A stretch of 64,000 bases of DNA from Cliona cf. orientalis (Eukaryota > Porifera > Demospongiae > Clionaida > Clionaidae): positions 11,380,525-11,444,524 of the forward strand of contig OZ005693.1 of NCBI GenBank assembly GCA_963930775.1. Direction: 5' to 3'. The position numbers and the translations under genes were made by a program. How positions within the stretch are numbered: the first letter of the stretch is position 1; every line of letters begins with the position of its first letter. The notes below the pieces were generated by a model. That model was not told the origin of the DNA. It saw only the letters and a program-made list of their open reading frames with translations, and ran no database searches. Below, one piece after another: positions 27,701 through 37,808 of the stretch.

Positions 27701-30121
27701 AGGTGGTAGAAAAGGTGAAGTGGAACATCAGTCGTGATTCACCTGAGGACAAGCTGAGGGATCTACTCGAGTGGATGAAGGCAGTCAAGAGAGACACTGT
27801 GCACAGTGTAAGCTCATCATTACCTTCTAGCCCAATACTGAGTACATGTATATCCATAATAAGAAGATTATATCGTGGATACATATTTTTCTTTACAGGC
27901 AAAGTTGCAGAAGTTTATACCAACCAGGATCCTAACTGCCTTCCCGTATGTTAGCTAACACATTGGTCACAACTGGTATTAATGATAATTTCCTACATAA
28001 CATGCAGGCAGACTCGTTACTATATTTTGATTCTATGGTCGATCCTGATGAGTATCTTTACGCTGATGGCGTTCATGGTGCCCACTGATCTCCAAGCAGA
28101 GACTGCCAGGCCATTCACCTTCTTCAACTCATCTGGAGCAATCCAGCCGGACTTCCTGGCCTACTGGGGCAGCGCATACAGACCAGTCCTCTACTCTTTT
28201 GGCTCCATTCACCTCATCCTCTCCATATGGATGCTCCTGGAGTACTTCATAATCAACTGGCCCAACTTCAGACTGCCCTCTCTCTACTACAACCTAGTGG
28301 CTAGGTATGGCCCCCTAGTAATACCACTGCACAACACTATTTTAGATACTGTAATGTCCATCATCGGAGACACACCTTGCAATTCTGCTACCCTAACAAC
28401 AATTTCCATGTGCATGCATGTACTGTAGGTGTACTAAGAAGGAGCCTCCTGAAGAGACCTATTCTGATGTATCTGTGTTTGGCCTGCAGACAATTTATGT
28501 TGTGGTAGGTGAAATGTTTATTGTAATATTTTTTTGCCGATTCATGCGATCTCTGTACCCTCTCCCTCACTTGCAGGTATTTCTACTCTGCTCGATCCTC
28601 TCTCTGATATTTGACGGCTACTTCTACTGCATTTGCCTTCTCCACATCATTGTCAATAACGACATTCTCCAGCGTGTACTCAAATCAGTCACCAAAAATG
28701 GTACTAGTCACTGTCTCCATTCCATTCCACATGAGAATATCACATTCCATTCCGTGCAGGCAAGTCGTTGCTATGGGTTGCAGCTCTTGGTATTGTGGTT
28801 CTCTATATCTATGCTGTTGTGTCGTTTGCTTTTCTCCACGAAGCGTTCCAGGCTCCGGACAACGATGATGCCACTCTCTTCTGTTCAACTCTCTATGAGT
28901 GTTTTGCCTCCACCATACGATACGGACTCATAGACAACCTCGGACTGGTAGGCATCTCCTCTATTATAAGCTGACAGTAGTATTAGTCACACCTTGAATA
29001 TGGGAAATTGTGATAATAAAAAACCATGTCGTCCCTTATTGAAAATTCTAAATGTACTCTGAAACACCAATTTCCATTGGATTTGTATTCAAACGTGCAC
29101 TTCAATATTGATATTTGTTTGTTCAGGTTGTTCCCCTCGTTCCTGAGGAGTTCAGTGTGGCTGCGTTGAGGCTCTTCTATGACGTGTCCTTCTTTATCAT
29201 TGTGACCACCATTGGTCTCAACATTGTCTTTGGTATCATTGTTGACACCTTCTCGGAGCTCAGGGATGAACGGGTGAGCAGCTAGGCCACTGTCTGAGGA
29301 TATCTTGATTATTATATTATATCAATTCCCTTCCCCCCCAGTTTCGCACAGAGCAAGATAAGAAGAGTGTTTGTTTCATCTGCAGTTTGGCTAGCCATGA
29401 GTTTGAGCGTCGTGCCAGTGGATTCGACAGCCACGTTAAACACGATCACAACATGTGGAGGTACATATACCTCTCCATTTACCTCGATCAGATTGATATC
29501 AGTGACCACAATGCCATTCAAAAATTTGTCTATGATATGGTGAGTGCTGCAACTAACATTGTATAGCCACTTACTGTGGGCTCCAAGATGCATACTTCCA
29601 CATAATTATTAAATTAATATAATAATAATAATTATACTGTGATATTGTATTGCTGTATGAAGAACACTAATCTCAACATTAAATTATTATTATTTTTTTT
29701 TTGTTTAGATTCGTGCTGGTAAGATCGAGTTCTTTCCTCTCCTTCATGCGCTTGCTCTTGAAGATGAGGAGGATGAGACTGGCAAGCAGCTTGATGAGCT
29801 CAAGATGATGGTAGAGAAAGTGCTCAAGAGATTCGAGGAAGAGGTAGAGTCATGGAAATACACACTATTTGTGGATTATAATATTTAGAACCCCCATTTT
29901 CTTTCTAACAGGAGCATCAGAAATCTCTTCGCTCGAAGCGGCAGGAGCAGCGAAAGTGGGAGGAGCAGAACCTTCGCCAAGACCCCTCTTTTGACACTAG
30001 GATGTCCCTGGACAGTGCGAGTGCCAGTGCTCTGATTCGAGCCGCTAGTCTCCACCCACGCGCTCCGTCCTTTGACCTCCCACTACCTCCACACCCCGAG
30101 TTACCATCAGATGAACTCTGA
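13069..30121 (+). CDS. ITPR-like: Inositol 1,4,5-trisphosphate receptor-like calcium channel, 2749 aa
   Basis: Fifty-two coding exons (first 13069-13184, last 29912-30121) join in frame to 8250 nt. Order: N-terminal beta-trefoil/MIR region (about residues 1-430, GDTVLLYA, ANKYKAQ, GGGVVRLFHREKE), armadillo IP3-binding part (RQKLLRN near 515, SRKNENY near 565), RIH/RIH-associated helical repeats, then six membrane segments from about 2292 (YYILILWSILMSIFTLMAF, S5 LLWVAALGIVVLYIYAVV, S6 FFIIVTTIGLNIVFGIIVDTF) and the C-terminal zinc-finger-like CFIC...HVKHDHNMW plus coiled coil. Length matches the family (about 2700). These tetrameric ER channels release Ca2+ when IP3 binds. Oddity: between S5 and S6 the canonical GGG(V/I)GD filter is absent and reads YGLIDNLGLVVP. 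Introns hold a minisatellite, a palindromic MITE and two SINE-like copies. Confidence 0.93.
15598..15743. mobile_element. Palindromic MITE-like insertion in IP3-receptor intron 11
   Basis: Inverted arms 15598 to about 15640 and about 15700-15743 share TATTGCCATAGTAGAACGAT and the complementary sequence. They lie inside the 624-bp intron 15167-15790, which also has a tandem pair of TATCAGTCGTGTTCGTCAC at 15282-15330. No ORF. The class is unknown. Confidence 0.55.
19204..19705. repeat. Intronic minisatellite of GGTAAAGTTGGTAATGTT type
   Basis: About 500 bp of variable units (GGTAATGTTGGTAAAGTTAG, GCCGTAGGCGACGGCAGCGA) fills the intron 19187-19792 of the IP3-receptor gene. Unit lengths are multiples of short GTTGGTAA blocks, so long open frames occur on both strands (NVGKVGKV... 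on plus, TNITNFTN... on minus). Both flanking exons join in frame without it, so it is treated as intronic. Confidence 0.75.
22925..23150. mobile_element. Palindromic MITE in IP3-receptor intron
   Basis: Left arm about 22935-23035 and right arm about 23045-23145 are reverse complements (GCATTATTTCTCTC, AACCCATTACGATGAATTA and partners), almost without a spacer. It sits in the intron 22914-23346 and would fold into a long hairpin. No coding capacity. Confidence 0.65.
25966..26365. mobile_element. SINE-like interspersed repeat, copy 1
   Basis: A 400-bp unit starting GTTTAATAATTGAGAGAAAA and ending near GGGTTCCCAGCA. It is almost identical to 26784-27182 in the same orientation. Both lie within IP3-receptor intron 41 (25888-27423). 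No ORF is supported. The class is uncertain: no convincing A/B box or poly-A tail. Confidence 0.55.
26784..27182. mobile_element. SINE-like interspersed repeat, copy 2
   Basis: The second direct copy of the 400-bp unit, differing from copy 1 at only a handful of positions. It is separated from copy 1 by about 420 bp of unrelated AT-rich sequence. The short frames inside the two copies are parallel shadows of each other, not genes. Confidence 0.55.
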
Positions 30122-30369
30122 ACTTTAAAGATTAATTCTCATTTCTGATTTAATTAGTTGAGTGTGCCCTTTCAACACAATAATTATTGTAACTGATTTT
30201 ATAGAAATAGAAGTGTGTGCTATTAATATTTCTTTAAGCATTAAAATTTTATTTTGACCTTGAACTGATAAAGTTAATTATTTTCTGCCAAAATTTAATT
30301 TTAATTTGATGGTGACTCTAGATCTCAGGTCTTTCATAGTTATAATAAAGAGGGCTGTACAATAGATCT

Positions 30370-30665
30370 AGAATGCATGCATGGACTTTGTCGGATATTG
30401 TCCAGTAAAAATTGATTATGATAAAAATATAATGTTGGATGGTATCCAATAAAAGTTGATTTTGTCTGACAAAAGTAGATTTTATCGGATATATTATCCG
30501 ATGAAAATTGATTTTGCCGGATTATGATAAAATGCCAGATATTATCCGACAAAAATTGATTTTGTCGGATACTGTCGAACAAAAATTGATTGCTGGATGG
30601 TATCCAACAAAAGATGATTTTGTCGGATACTGTTCGACAAAAGTTGATTTTGTTGGATTTTAAAG
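30370..30665. repeat. Degenerate tandem repeat with internal palindrome
   Basis: About seven units of the type GATTTTGTCGGATATTGTCC / GACAAAAATTGA. Because GTCGGATA...TATCCGAC occurs within units, the array can fold. It lies between the convergent IP3-receptor and OTU genes. Confidence 0.6.
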
Positions 30666-31047
30666 AATAATAGGACTTTCTCTTGAATAATGGGGTAGAT
30701 ATGTGAAGAATAATTATTTGAATAATTGGCAAATTTAAAGGAATATATATTTGGCCGAGGCCTACTGGCCAGCCGATGTGCTGCTGAAATAAAGTTGCTG
30801 TTTAACAGTTAATTAATTTTACAACTTTTAATTATATAGTCTCGTTCCGAGATCCCATATATATCCCAGTCAAATTCTTCATTCTGCGGTGTGTGTCTAT
30901 TTCTGCCATTAAACAATTTTATAATTGCAAAGATATATGTCATTATAATCTGCCATAATAGATATTTGTCACTATTAATTTTATAGACCTTCAACTGACA
31001 AAAATAGTTGCACTATGACTAATTAATTTCTGCCAAAACTTGTTGTC

Positions 31048-32929
31048 TCACAAAAATAAACTTTGGTATCTCTTGACAAGTGTTTCCATGACTTCTGGCA
31101 TTGCAGCAGCAGTAGAGATGACGGCCAATGTTTGGGGGGTGTGGTCAGTAGGCGTGGCCAGATGAGAGGGGGAGGAAGGGGCAACAGTTGGAGGTATGAG
31201 ATCAATGAATAGTAGTTTGGAGAGAATTTGTGTTGGTTCAAGAAGCTGCTGCGATTGAGATAAAAATGGAATGGGAAGGAGATTCCCTGAGCTGTTCATG
31301 AGAGGGTAGAGAATTGGATCAGGCCCCTGTAATCAACAAAATCAATAATAATGATTCTACCCACATCACTAAACACAGCATAATATAATAATTATATATT
31401 ATACCCTAACTCCCTTGAATGTGACCAGAGGGGCAAAGTGACGCGTAGAGGCTGAAATGAGATAATTATTAATTATGATGTGCCTGAAAATTGACACACC
31501 CATCGCTATTGGTTACCATTGTATCCAAGGACAAGTGGATTCCGCAGGTGAGAGTGGGTGTGGCAAGGGAATTCCCCACCAGAATCCTCCCATAGCAATG
31601 GCAGATATATTCCACTGAAAGGATAATAAAAACTAACACGGGTGTGTTGGATTGGCTGCATGGCTTACCCAATGGGGCAGTCTGACTGGGAGTAGATGAT
31701 GATTGGACGCTGAACTATGTTGGCCAAAGTGAAAATGTGAAGTTGAGGAGCTTTAGTGAAACTTTTCTTAGCCTCCTCCCAGTGAGGGAACTCCTAGAGG
31801 GAGAGAGAGAGGGGGGTGGGGGAGGAGATGAGAGAGAAAGAGAAGTAATTACTACCTGACAACAGAAGAAAGGACACAATGTAGCTATTTCTCCCCTGGC
31901 CTGGATAATTCCCAGTTTCTAGTGAAAATAACTGGCCACTTTCAAGTTCAGTCTATGGTTACCATACCGATGCAGCCGACTGAGCTGCTGTTTTGTGTTG
32001 AGTGGTGAGTTGACTCCATCTATCGTAGAGAAGGAACTGAGCCTTCATGTCATTCAACGTGAAGCTGACTGCCTGACTGAGCAAAGCTGTTCGATCATGG
32101 ACGCCCCAGAACCCAAGAGATGCAGCGTGGTAGAGAGAGAAGCTATCGTCCTCTGTCTAAATAAAGAAAAATAGTTACTTCAAGAAGACAACAAGGCACA
32201 CACGAGTGAGAGTACCTTTAGTGGCATAAGAGGAGCAAAGGCCAGTCTGCGCAGCTCAAAGAGGCCTCCTGTGTGTTGATTGACAAGCTGCTTGTGGTCA
32301 TAATCCACTGTGAATGTGTTGAGTCCGCAGCTGAATGATGTCTGTGTTGGACCACTGTGGTAGCCCTCCTCAAGCTGGGGGGCAAGGTGGTCCACATTCA
32401 TCCACTCCCCCTCTCCTGTTCCCCCGTGATCACCAGCTCTTGCTGTAGCCTGGGGGGCTGCGGCTGTGAGAGGGCGAGCCTGCCAGACAACTGTAGTTTG
32501 CCAGTTTACTGCCGCGTGTGCCTCGAGGTAGTGCAGCATAGCCTCGTCCAAAAGCTGACTACGGATGCCATCGCGAACACCGACACCAAGCTTCTCAGGT
32601 ACAACCTATAAAAAGATTTCAAACTGTGTTCGCAGACAAAAGTAGGCCTAAATTTCCAAGATGTATTCAAATACTTGTAATCTGCCTAATAGCTCCTCAT
32701 TTTTGGCCTAAATTTTTATATTAAATTTATAATCTTTATAGAGATCACGTACTTTTGGGCTGAGGTCCCACGGCAGGAGGAAGGTCGTCTCCACTGTGTT
32801 CTCGAAGCACAGCAGTCCCAGAGATTCTCTGACGAGTGCTCCCGTCACTGCAGATCGTATCTGTGCGGCCTTGGTGGGCGCCGCGGACGAGAGAGTGTGA
32901 GGGATCTTAGGCACAGCATTCGGTAACAT
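31048..32929 (-). CDS. OTU-fold protein of the A20/Cezanne/TRABID type, catalytic Cys replaced (455 aa)
   Basis: Eight minus-strand exons: 32753-32929, 32216-32605, 31968-32156, 31856-31918, 31669-31793, 31517-31614, 31405-31451, 31048-31326, all in frame. The OTU core is clear: LLDEAMLHYLEAHAAVNW, HAASLGFWGVHDRTALLSQA, HIFTLANIVQRPIIIYS, GIYLPLLWED, NPLVLGYN and TRHFAPLV. Family members (A20, OTUD7, ZRANB1, VCPIP1) are ubiquitin-chain cysteine proteases with a GDGNC-(L/x)-(L/M)-HA active site. Here the aligned stretch is EDDSFSLYHAAS, so the Cys column is Ser and the preceding Gly/Asn are lost, while the catalytic His region (TRHFAPLV) is kept. It is inferred to be a pseudo-deubiquitinase, possibly a ubiquitin binder. 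No A20-type or NZF zinc fingers are visible. Head-to-head with PEX3. Confidence 0.8.
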
Positions 32930-32996
32930 CTTCTTCGTCAGCTAGCGCGACTTTTCACCGGGAGGTGTGGTCACGACCTTTGACCTTTACAGGACC
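32930..32996. promoter_or_regulatory. Very short shared promoter, OTU protein / PEX3
   Basis: Only 67 bp separate the two divergent start codons, so 5' UTRs and core promoter elements must overlap or lie inside the opposite gene. No TATA box is seen. A compact bidirectional promoter is inferred. Confidence 0.5.
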
Positions 32997-35353
32997 ATGC
33001 TTGTCTGGGCGAGAAGGAACAAAGGCAAGCTGCTGTTAGCCTGCGTCTTGGTAGCCGGTGCGTAGCCATTATAATTTTGTCTTACTTCCGTTATGCATAT
33101 TCGATTTATGATCGATCTGTATGTCTCGATCGCAGGAGGCTACGTTGGAGCTCGCTATGTGGCGCAGTCGAGGGTGTATCGTGCATGGAGGCGCTCAGCT
33201 AGCGGGAAGAAGAGGCATGAAGTTGATCTAACCAGGTACAGTTGACCTGCGTCATGAATGTGCCGAGGCTATTAATAGTGTGCTGGTATATACAGATTGA
33301 AGGAGCACATTGAGAGCAACAAGCAGACTTGTCAAGCCACCATCTTAGGATTCCTGCCGAATATCAGAGAGGTGGTTCTGGAGCAGCTGGACGCAGAGGC
33401 CATCACTGACCAGCTCAGAGCAAAGTAAGTCAAGGTAGCTAGCTGTGTCTGGATCACAGCTATGTGTGTGTTACATAACACTGCAGGCCGGCCAATAAGG
33501 TAGCACTATGGGAGAATCTCAAAGTCATCAGTACGTCACTAATCCTGAATTTTGTGGAGAAATAATCTGTGATATTGCCCCCATCATCTGCTATAATAGG
33601 TTTTGCTCGTTTGGTGAGCAGTGTGTATGCGTGCTCTCTCCTCTCGGCGCTGCTGCGGGTGCAACTGAGCATCACTGGGGGACAGATGTTCTGTCAGCTA
33701 CACACACAACAAGACACACACACGGAAATACACAAGGAATTTCTCTCTCATCTCCTTCAGCAAGGTTAGGCACACTCTCTCTCACATATCTCCTTCATTA
33801 CCTCATTTCTCCAGGACTTCACCGGCTGATGGGTTCAATTCGAGAGGCTACTCATTCTATATTGATCAGCTACTCCCTGAAGCATCAGCTCAGCTGTGAA
33901 GGAGTTCTCCAGCTCATGTCTGATATTCGTCAACAGTTGTCCGTGCAGCTGACACCATCAGAGTCCGGGTAGGGACAAGTTAAGAGGAATATTTACCCCG
34001 CGCGCATGCGCAAGGGGGGTAAAGTAATCGGTTGTGTCGTTGTCGTCGTTGTTGTCGTTGTCGTCGTGAGCACAAAAATCGCCATATTTCGAGATGTAGG
34101 CATCTAAGCGACTCGTAAGCACAAGGAATCAATCGAATTCGGCGAAAAACTAGCTTCAGTGTGCTTCAAATCAATGGATACCGTCCACGGGCGTCACAAA
34201 TCGTGCTTTTTTGTTGGCTAACGTAGCCACGCCTATCGACAATGCCTACTCAATGCATAATGCATGCCCATTGTGTTTTTTGCTCATGCGCACAACTCAG
34301 TAGCCAAGAATATGACTGGTAAAGATCGTCGACATTAATAATGTGAAATTTATAGTCCATCCGCATCCGCTGACGGAGCTGAAATCTGCAGGCCCTATGC
34401 ATGGCTATACTATTACAATAAAAATTAATATTAGAAGTATCAGTTCATATCTCCTAGTAGTCTTGATCTGGTGCAGAGAGAGTACTTTTTGTCACCGGGA
34501 CCTCTGGTAGCTACATACAATTAAGCAGCACTTCCACTAATTTTCTGAAGTCCACAAACATAGCCATGCATACAAAAGCAATTCTATAGATTGCACAATG
34601 TGCGCGCGGGGTATGTGCTCTACAGAGCTCTAGTATTGGTATCTAATTAAGTTGATGTGATTTCAGTTTAGAGCGGAATCATAGTTTCCTGGTTGACTAT
34701 CTTCTTCCAAATGAGTATCTTCTTCCTGGCCAACCAAAGCTACAGCCACAGGTAATCTCTCTCCTCCCTTCTTTTGCCATAGTATTATTATACTTGGTTC
34801 TTTATAGGGAAATGTATTGAGCTCTGAGGAGGTTCAGCTAGCTGCTACTAGGGATGTCTTGGAATGGTAGGTCATGTGATCTTCATCTCTCGTTCTCACA
34901 GTGTTTAGTATTATGTTCTGTGGTTGTGCATAGTTGTGAGTTTAGTGAGACTCTTGAAGGTTGTGTGAATGAGGCATTTCGCCATCTCTCTCATTCTCTC
35001 ACTGAGGCCTACCACTCTGCTGCCCAGAGGTAATCTAATTGCCCAATATTTATTATATTATGAATGTTCACAATAATAATAATAATATTTATTATTAAAT
35101 TTTGATTTTTGTCAGTGAGGCAACTCTGGCGCTGGCTAAGGTGATTCCCCTGATCTGTGACCACGGACAGCTACTGCTCACTGGACACACCCACTTTAAT
35201 ATGATTACAGTAAGTTCAGCTCAATAATTTAATGATCCATTGATAATTGGTGGGTTTTCCCCTCCACACCCTCTCTACTAGCAGCAGCTGATGGTAAATG
35301 AACAATTGCAGAAACTCTCTCAGAATGTTTATGAAGCTTTTGCACACACATAA
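32997..35353 (+). CDS. PEX3: Peroxin-3, peroxisome membrane biogenesis factor (352 aa)
   Basis: Eleven exons: 32997-33057, 33136-33235, 33296-33424, 33487-33530, 33600-33764, 33815-33968, 34667-34751, 34808-34866, 34934-35029, 35116-35209, 35282-35353. The frame is continuous and the length is close to the family (about 370). Residues 1-35 contain the basic-then-hydrophobic N-terminal anchor (RRNKGKLLLACVLVAGGYVG). Diagnostic PEX3 blocks follow: ESNKQTCQATILGFLPNIRE, PANKVALWENLKVISFARL, SALLRVQLSITGGQ. In known systems PEX3 docks PEX19 on the ER/peroxisome membrane to insert peroxisomal membrane proteins. Intron 6 (33969-34666) is long, with a GTC/GTT-rich and CpG-rich segment. The stop is 134 bp from the convergent RagC/D stop. 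Confidence 0.9.
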
Positions 35354-35487
35354 AACTTTATTTATCAATATTATTGTGAAATAATAATTATCATGACAAA
35401 TATATAATAATTAGTCGAAAATGTTGTGTGAGTGTATCAAGTGCATTGAGTGTGTGCGGAAACGTAGACTAATTGGTGGAGAGTTTG

Positions 35488-37364
35488 CTAGGCTAGTTCT
35501 TCACTAGCCGGGGCAGTATTTGGCGTCAGTAGAGCTTTCCGACGAATCTCAAATACCTATAAAATTAATATAATGCACAGCTTGCCCATAACTATACAAC
35601 CTCAATCCAATTTTCCAGTACACAGATTTGCCAATATTAAAATTAATTTAGATAACGTTAATTTTAGTTAATAATATGCTCAAAAGTAGTGAGAAATGGG
35701 AGTATAAAAGAGGAGAATGGAGGCAGTGCACTTGTTTGATTACCTCTTGTATAGCTTCTCTGAAGCAGTGGAAATTGTATTCAATAAGTCCCTGACGCTC
35801 AAACACCTCTTCCCTCAGAAGACAGACTAGTGCTAGAAATCTGCCAAGCATAAAACAAACATCTGAACATGTACAAAGAAACTAACACTGCATTCAAACA
35901 ATTACCTGTTAACTTCTCTTAAGTAGAGTATGGTACCATTGTTGAGGCGAATGATGGATGTAGACATCTGGTCATAGGCACATCCATCATCGTCTCGCAA
36001 CCTACAACAGTGAAGAGGAGAAACAGCCAAGGCAGCATTTCACTCAAGCACATAGTACTTAAACTCTAGCAGGGGGATACCCCTCCCAATTAAAGCCTAG
36101 AATATCATGAGAGTAGTGTTCACATAATATACATGTGCACTGACCCATAAATGCAGGAGACGTCGATGACAACATCTATCATGTCACAGCACAACTCATA
36201 AGACTGCATGTCCACAGGAGAACTGTCAGTGGCAATGTAGATCTTACTCACAACATCAAACAGAAACGCCTTCTCAATACCCGAGTTCTGCAGAGAACGA
36301 TATTATCATGTCCTGATATTTATGGAGACAGAGAGAGGAGAGAGAGAGAGGAGAGAGAGACAGAGGTGGGGTAACTCACTGATATGAGTATGTTGAGTAG
36401 ATTTTCGAGCGTAGGTAGCTGTGGTATGAGTTTCTGTACCACTCGGCTGAATGCCTCAAAGATGGAGTGGTCATAGATGGAGGTGAGGTAGAAGCTAAGG
36501 TGAATTCCCTCAAGTCCTGCGTCAGCCAGGTCATCTGTTGCTCTCCCATGGATGTCTCTCTGTGCCTCAAGCTTACGGTCGTCCGACAGACCATCCACTT
36601 TGTGAATAAATACCTCAAATTTGATATTTTGGTTGACCTGGTAGGCCCTGGTCACTGTTTGATGCAGCCGAATCAGTGCTTGCCGATAGTCATCCTACAG
36701 TGATTCAACATAATATAAGACTACTATAGCTGCTGCGTAGCAGAATATATACCTGAGCATCTATGACAAATATGAGCGCCCCACATCCACCAAAGATGTG
36801 CTCTGAATCAAATGTTGGATCAAAGAAATCAATTTGACCAGGAAAATCCCAAATCTAACAAGAAAAAAAGAAAATATCTTCTCACAGGATCAATAATTAC
36901 TGATGGTATTTAATCACCTGAAACTGTACAAAGGAACTATTGCTGATGTCGTCTTTCACCACTTTACTTGTGCTCTCGAGAAAGAGTGTCTCATTTGGTG
37001 ACAGCTTGTGAAAGACCACCTTGGAGATAGATGACTTACCACTCCTTTACATGTACACAACAATTGACAACATAATTCGCGCAGAGATTTTCACACATAC
37101 CGTCGGAGTCCCATCAGTACAATTCTTGGCTTATTTTCAGAGCTGATTCCACCGCTGGCAGCATCATCCTCGCCTGGCCCGTAGCTACACAAATACATAC
37201 AAAAAAGAGTATGCAATAAAGTGCACAATTTAACGTAGAACTTACTCATAGCCATCTGGGAACGAGTCTACGACACTGTAGCTATGCGGCTCACTGTCTC
37301 CAAATGATGACTGCGTCAAGGTAAAATATCATGAGTGTATCCACTGATCACACCGACTTACCAT
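35488..37364 (-). CDS. RRAGC/D: Rag GTPase C/D (366 aa)
   Basis: Ten minus-strand coding exons: 37362-37364 (start codon only), 37246-37310, 37101-37184, 36918-37044, 36753-36854, 36380-36694, 36145-36287, 35906-36001, 35744-35840, 35488-35556. The product has the RagC/D P-loop LLMGLRRSGKSSI, switch [17 protein letters not shown], the HKVDGLSDD guanine-specificity motif, and the C-terminal roadblock domain ([19 protein letters not shown]). Known role: obligate partner of RagA/B on the lysosome, recruiting mTORC1 when amino acids are plentiful. It is shorter than human RagC at both ends, with only a short acidic N-terminus. The ATG is the last codon of exon 1, directly followed by GTAAGT. Upstream is head-to-head with creatine kinase. 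Confidence 0.92.
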
Positions 37365-37808
37365 GCTTTCTAACGCGATCCACTCTTTTGCCTCTATTAT
37401 TGTACTCTCACTTGAAGTACAAGAAGCCAGGATGCATGATCTGAGCTGCTGACTCAACAAAATTTTGTGGTCACATGACTATTCTTATGCGCATGCTCAA
37501 AACAAATAGTGCGTTGCCATAGCTTCTGCAGAAACGGCAGCTGTTCTAGAACTGCTTTGGTGCTGGCTGTGCTTCTCTTCACTGCTTGCAGTTTTAATTA
37601 CGCTATTTCGCCACTACAGACCTCATTCGTTTAAAAAAACGGTGAGTTTTCAATACTGGAGTAATACTGGGGGAGGGGCTGCAGCGATAATTTATGCAAA
37701 ATGTCCGCTATGCTGTTAAATGCTAAACAAAAAATAACTCTAGTGGTGATTTACATCTTCATTTTTAATTTAAATTTCGTATAATATTTTCTGCACTTGC
37801 ATATGCAG
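37365..37808. promoter_or_regulatory. Head-to-head promoter region, RagC/D and creatine kinase
   Basis: A 444-bp gap between divergent start codons. It includes the 5' UTR exons of both genes, inferred from splice signals at the RagC/D start and at 37640. It also contains an NRF1-like half palindrome (ATGCGCATGC) near 37488. Confidence 0.4.
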
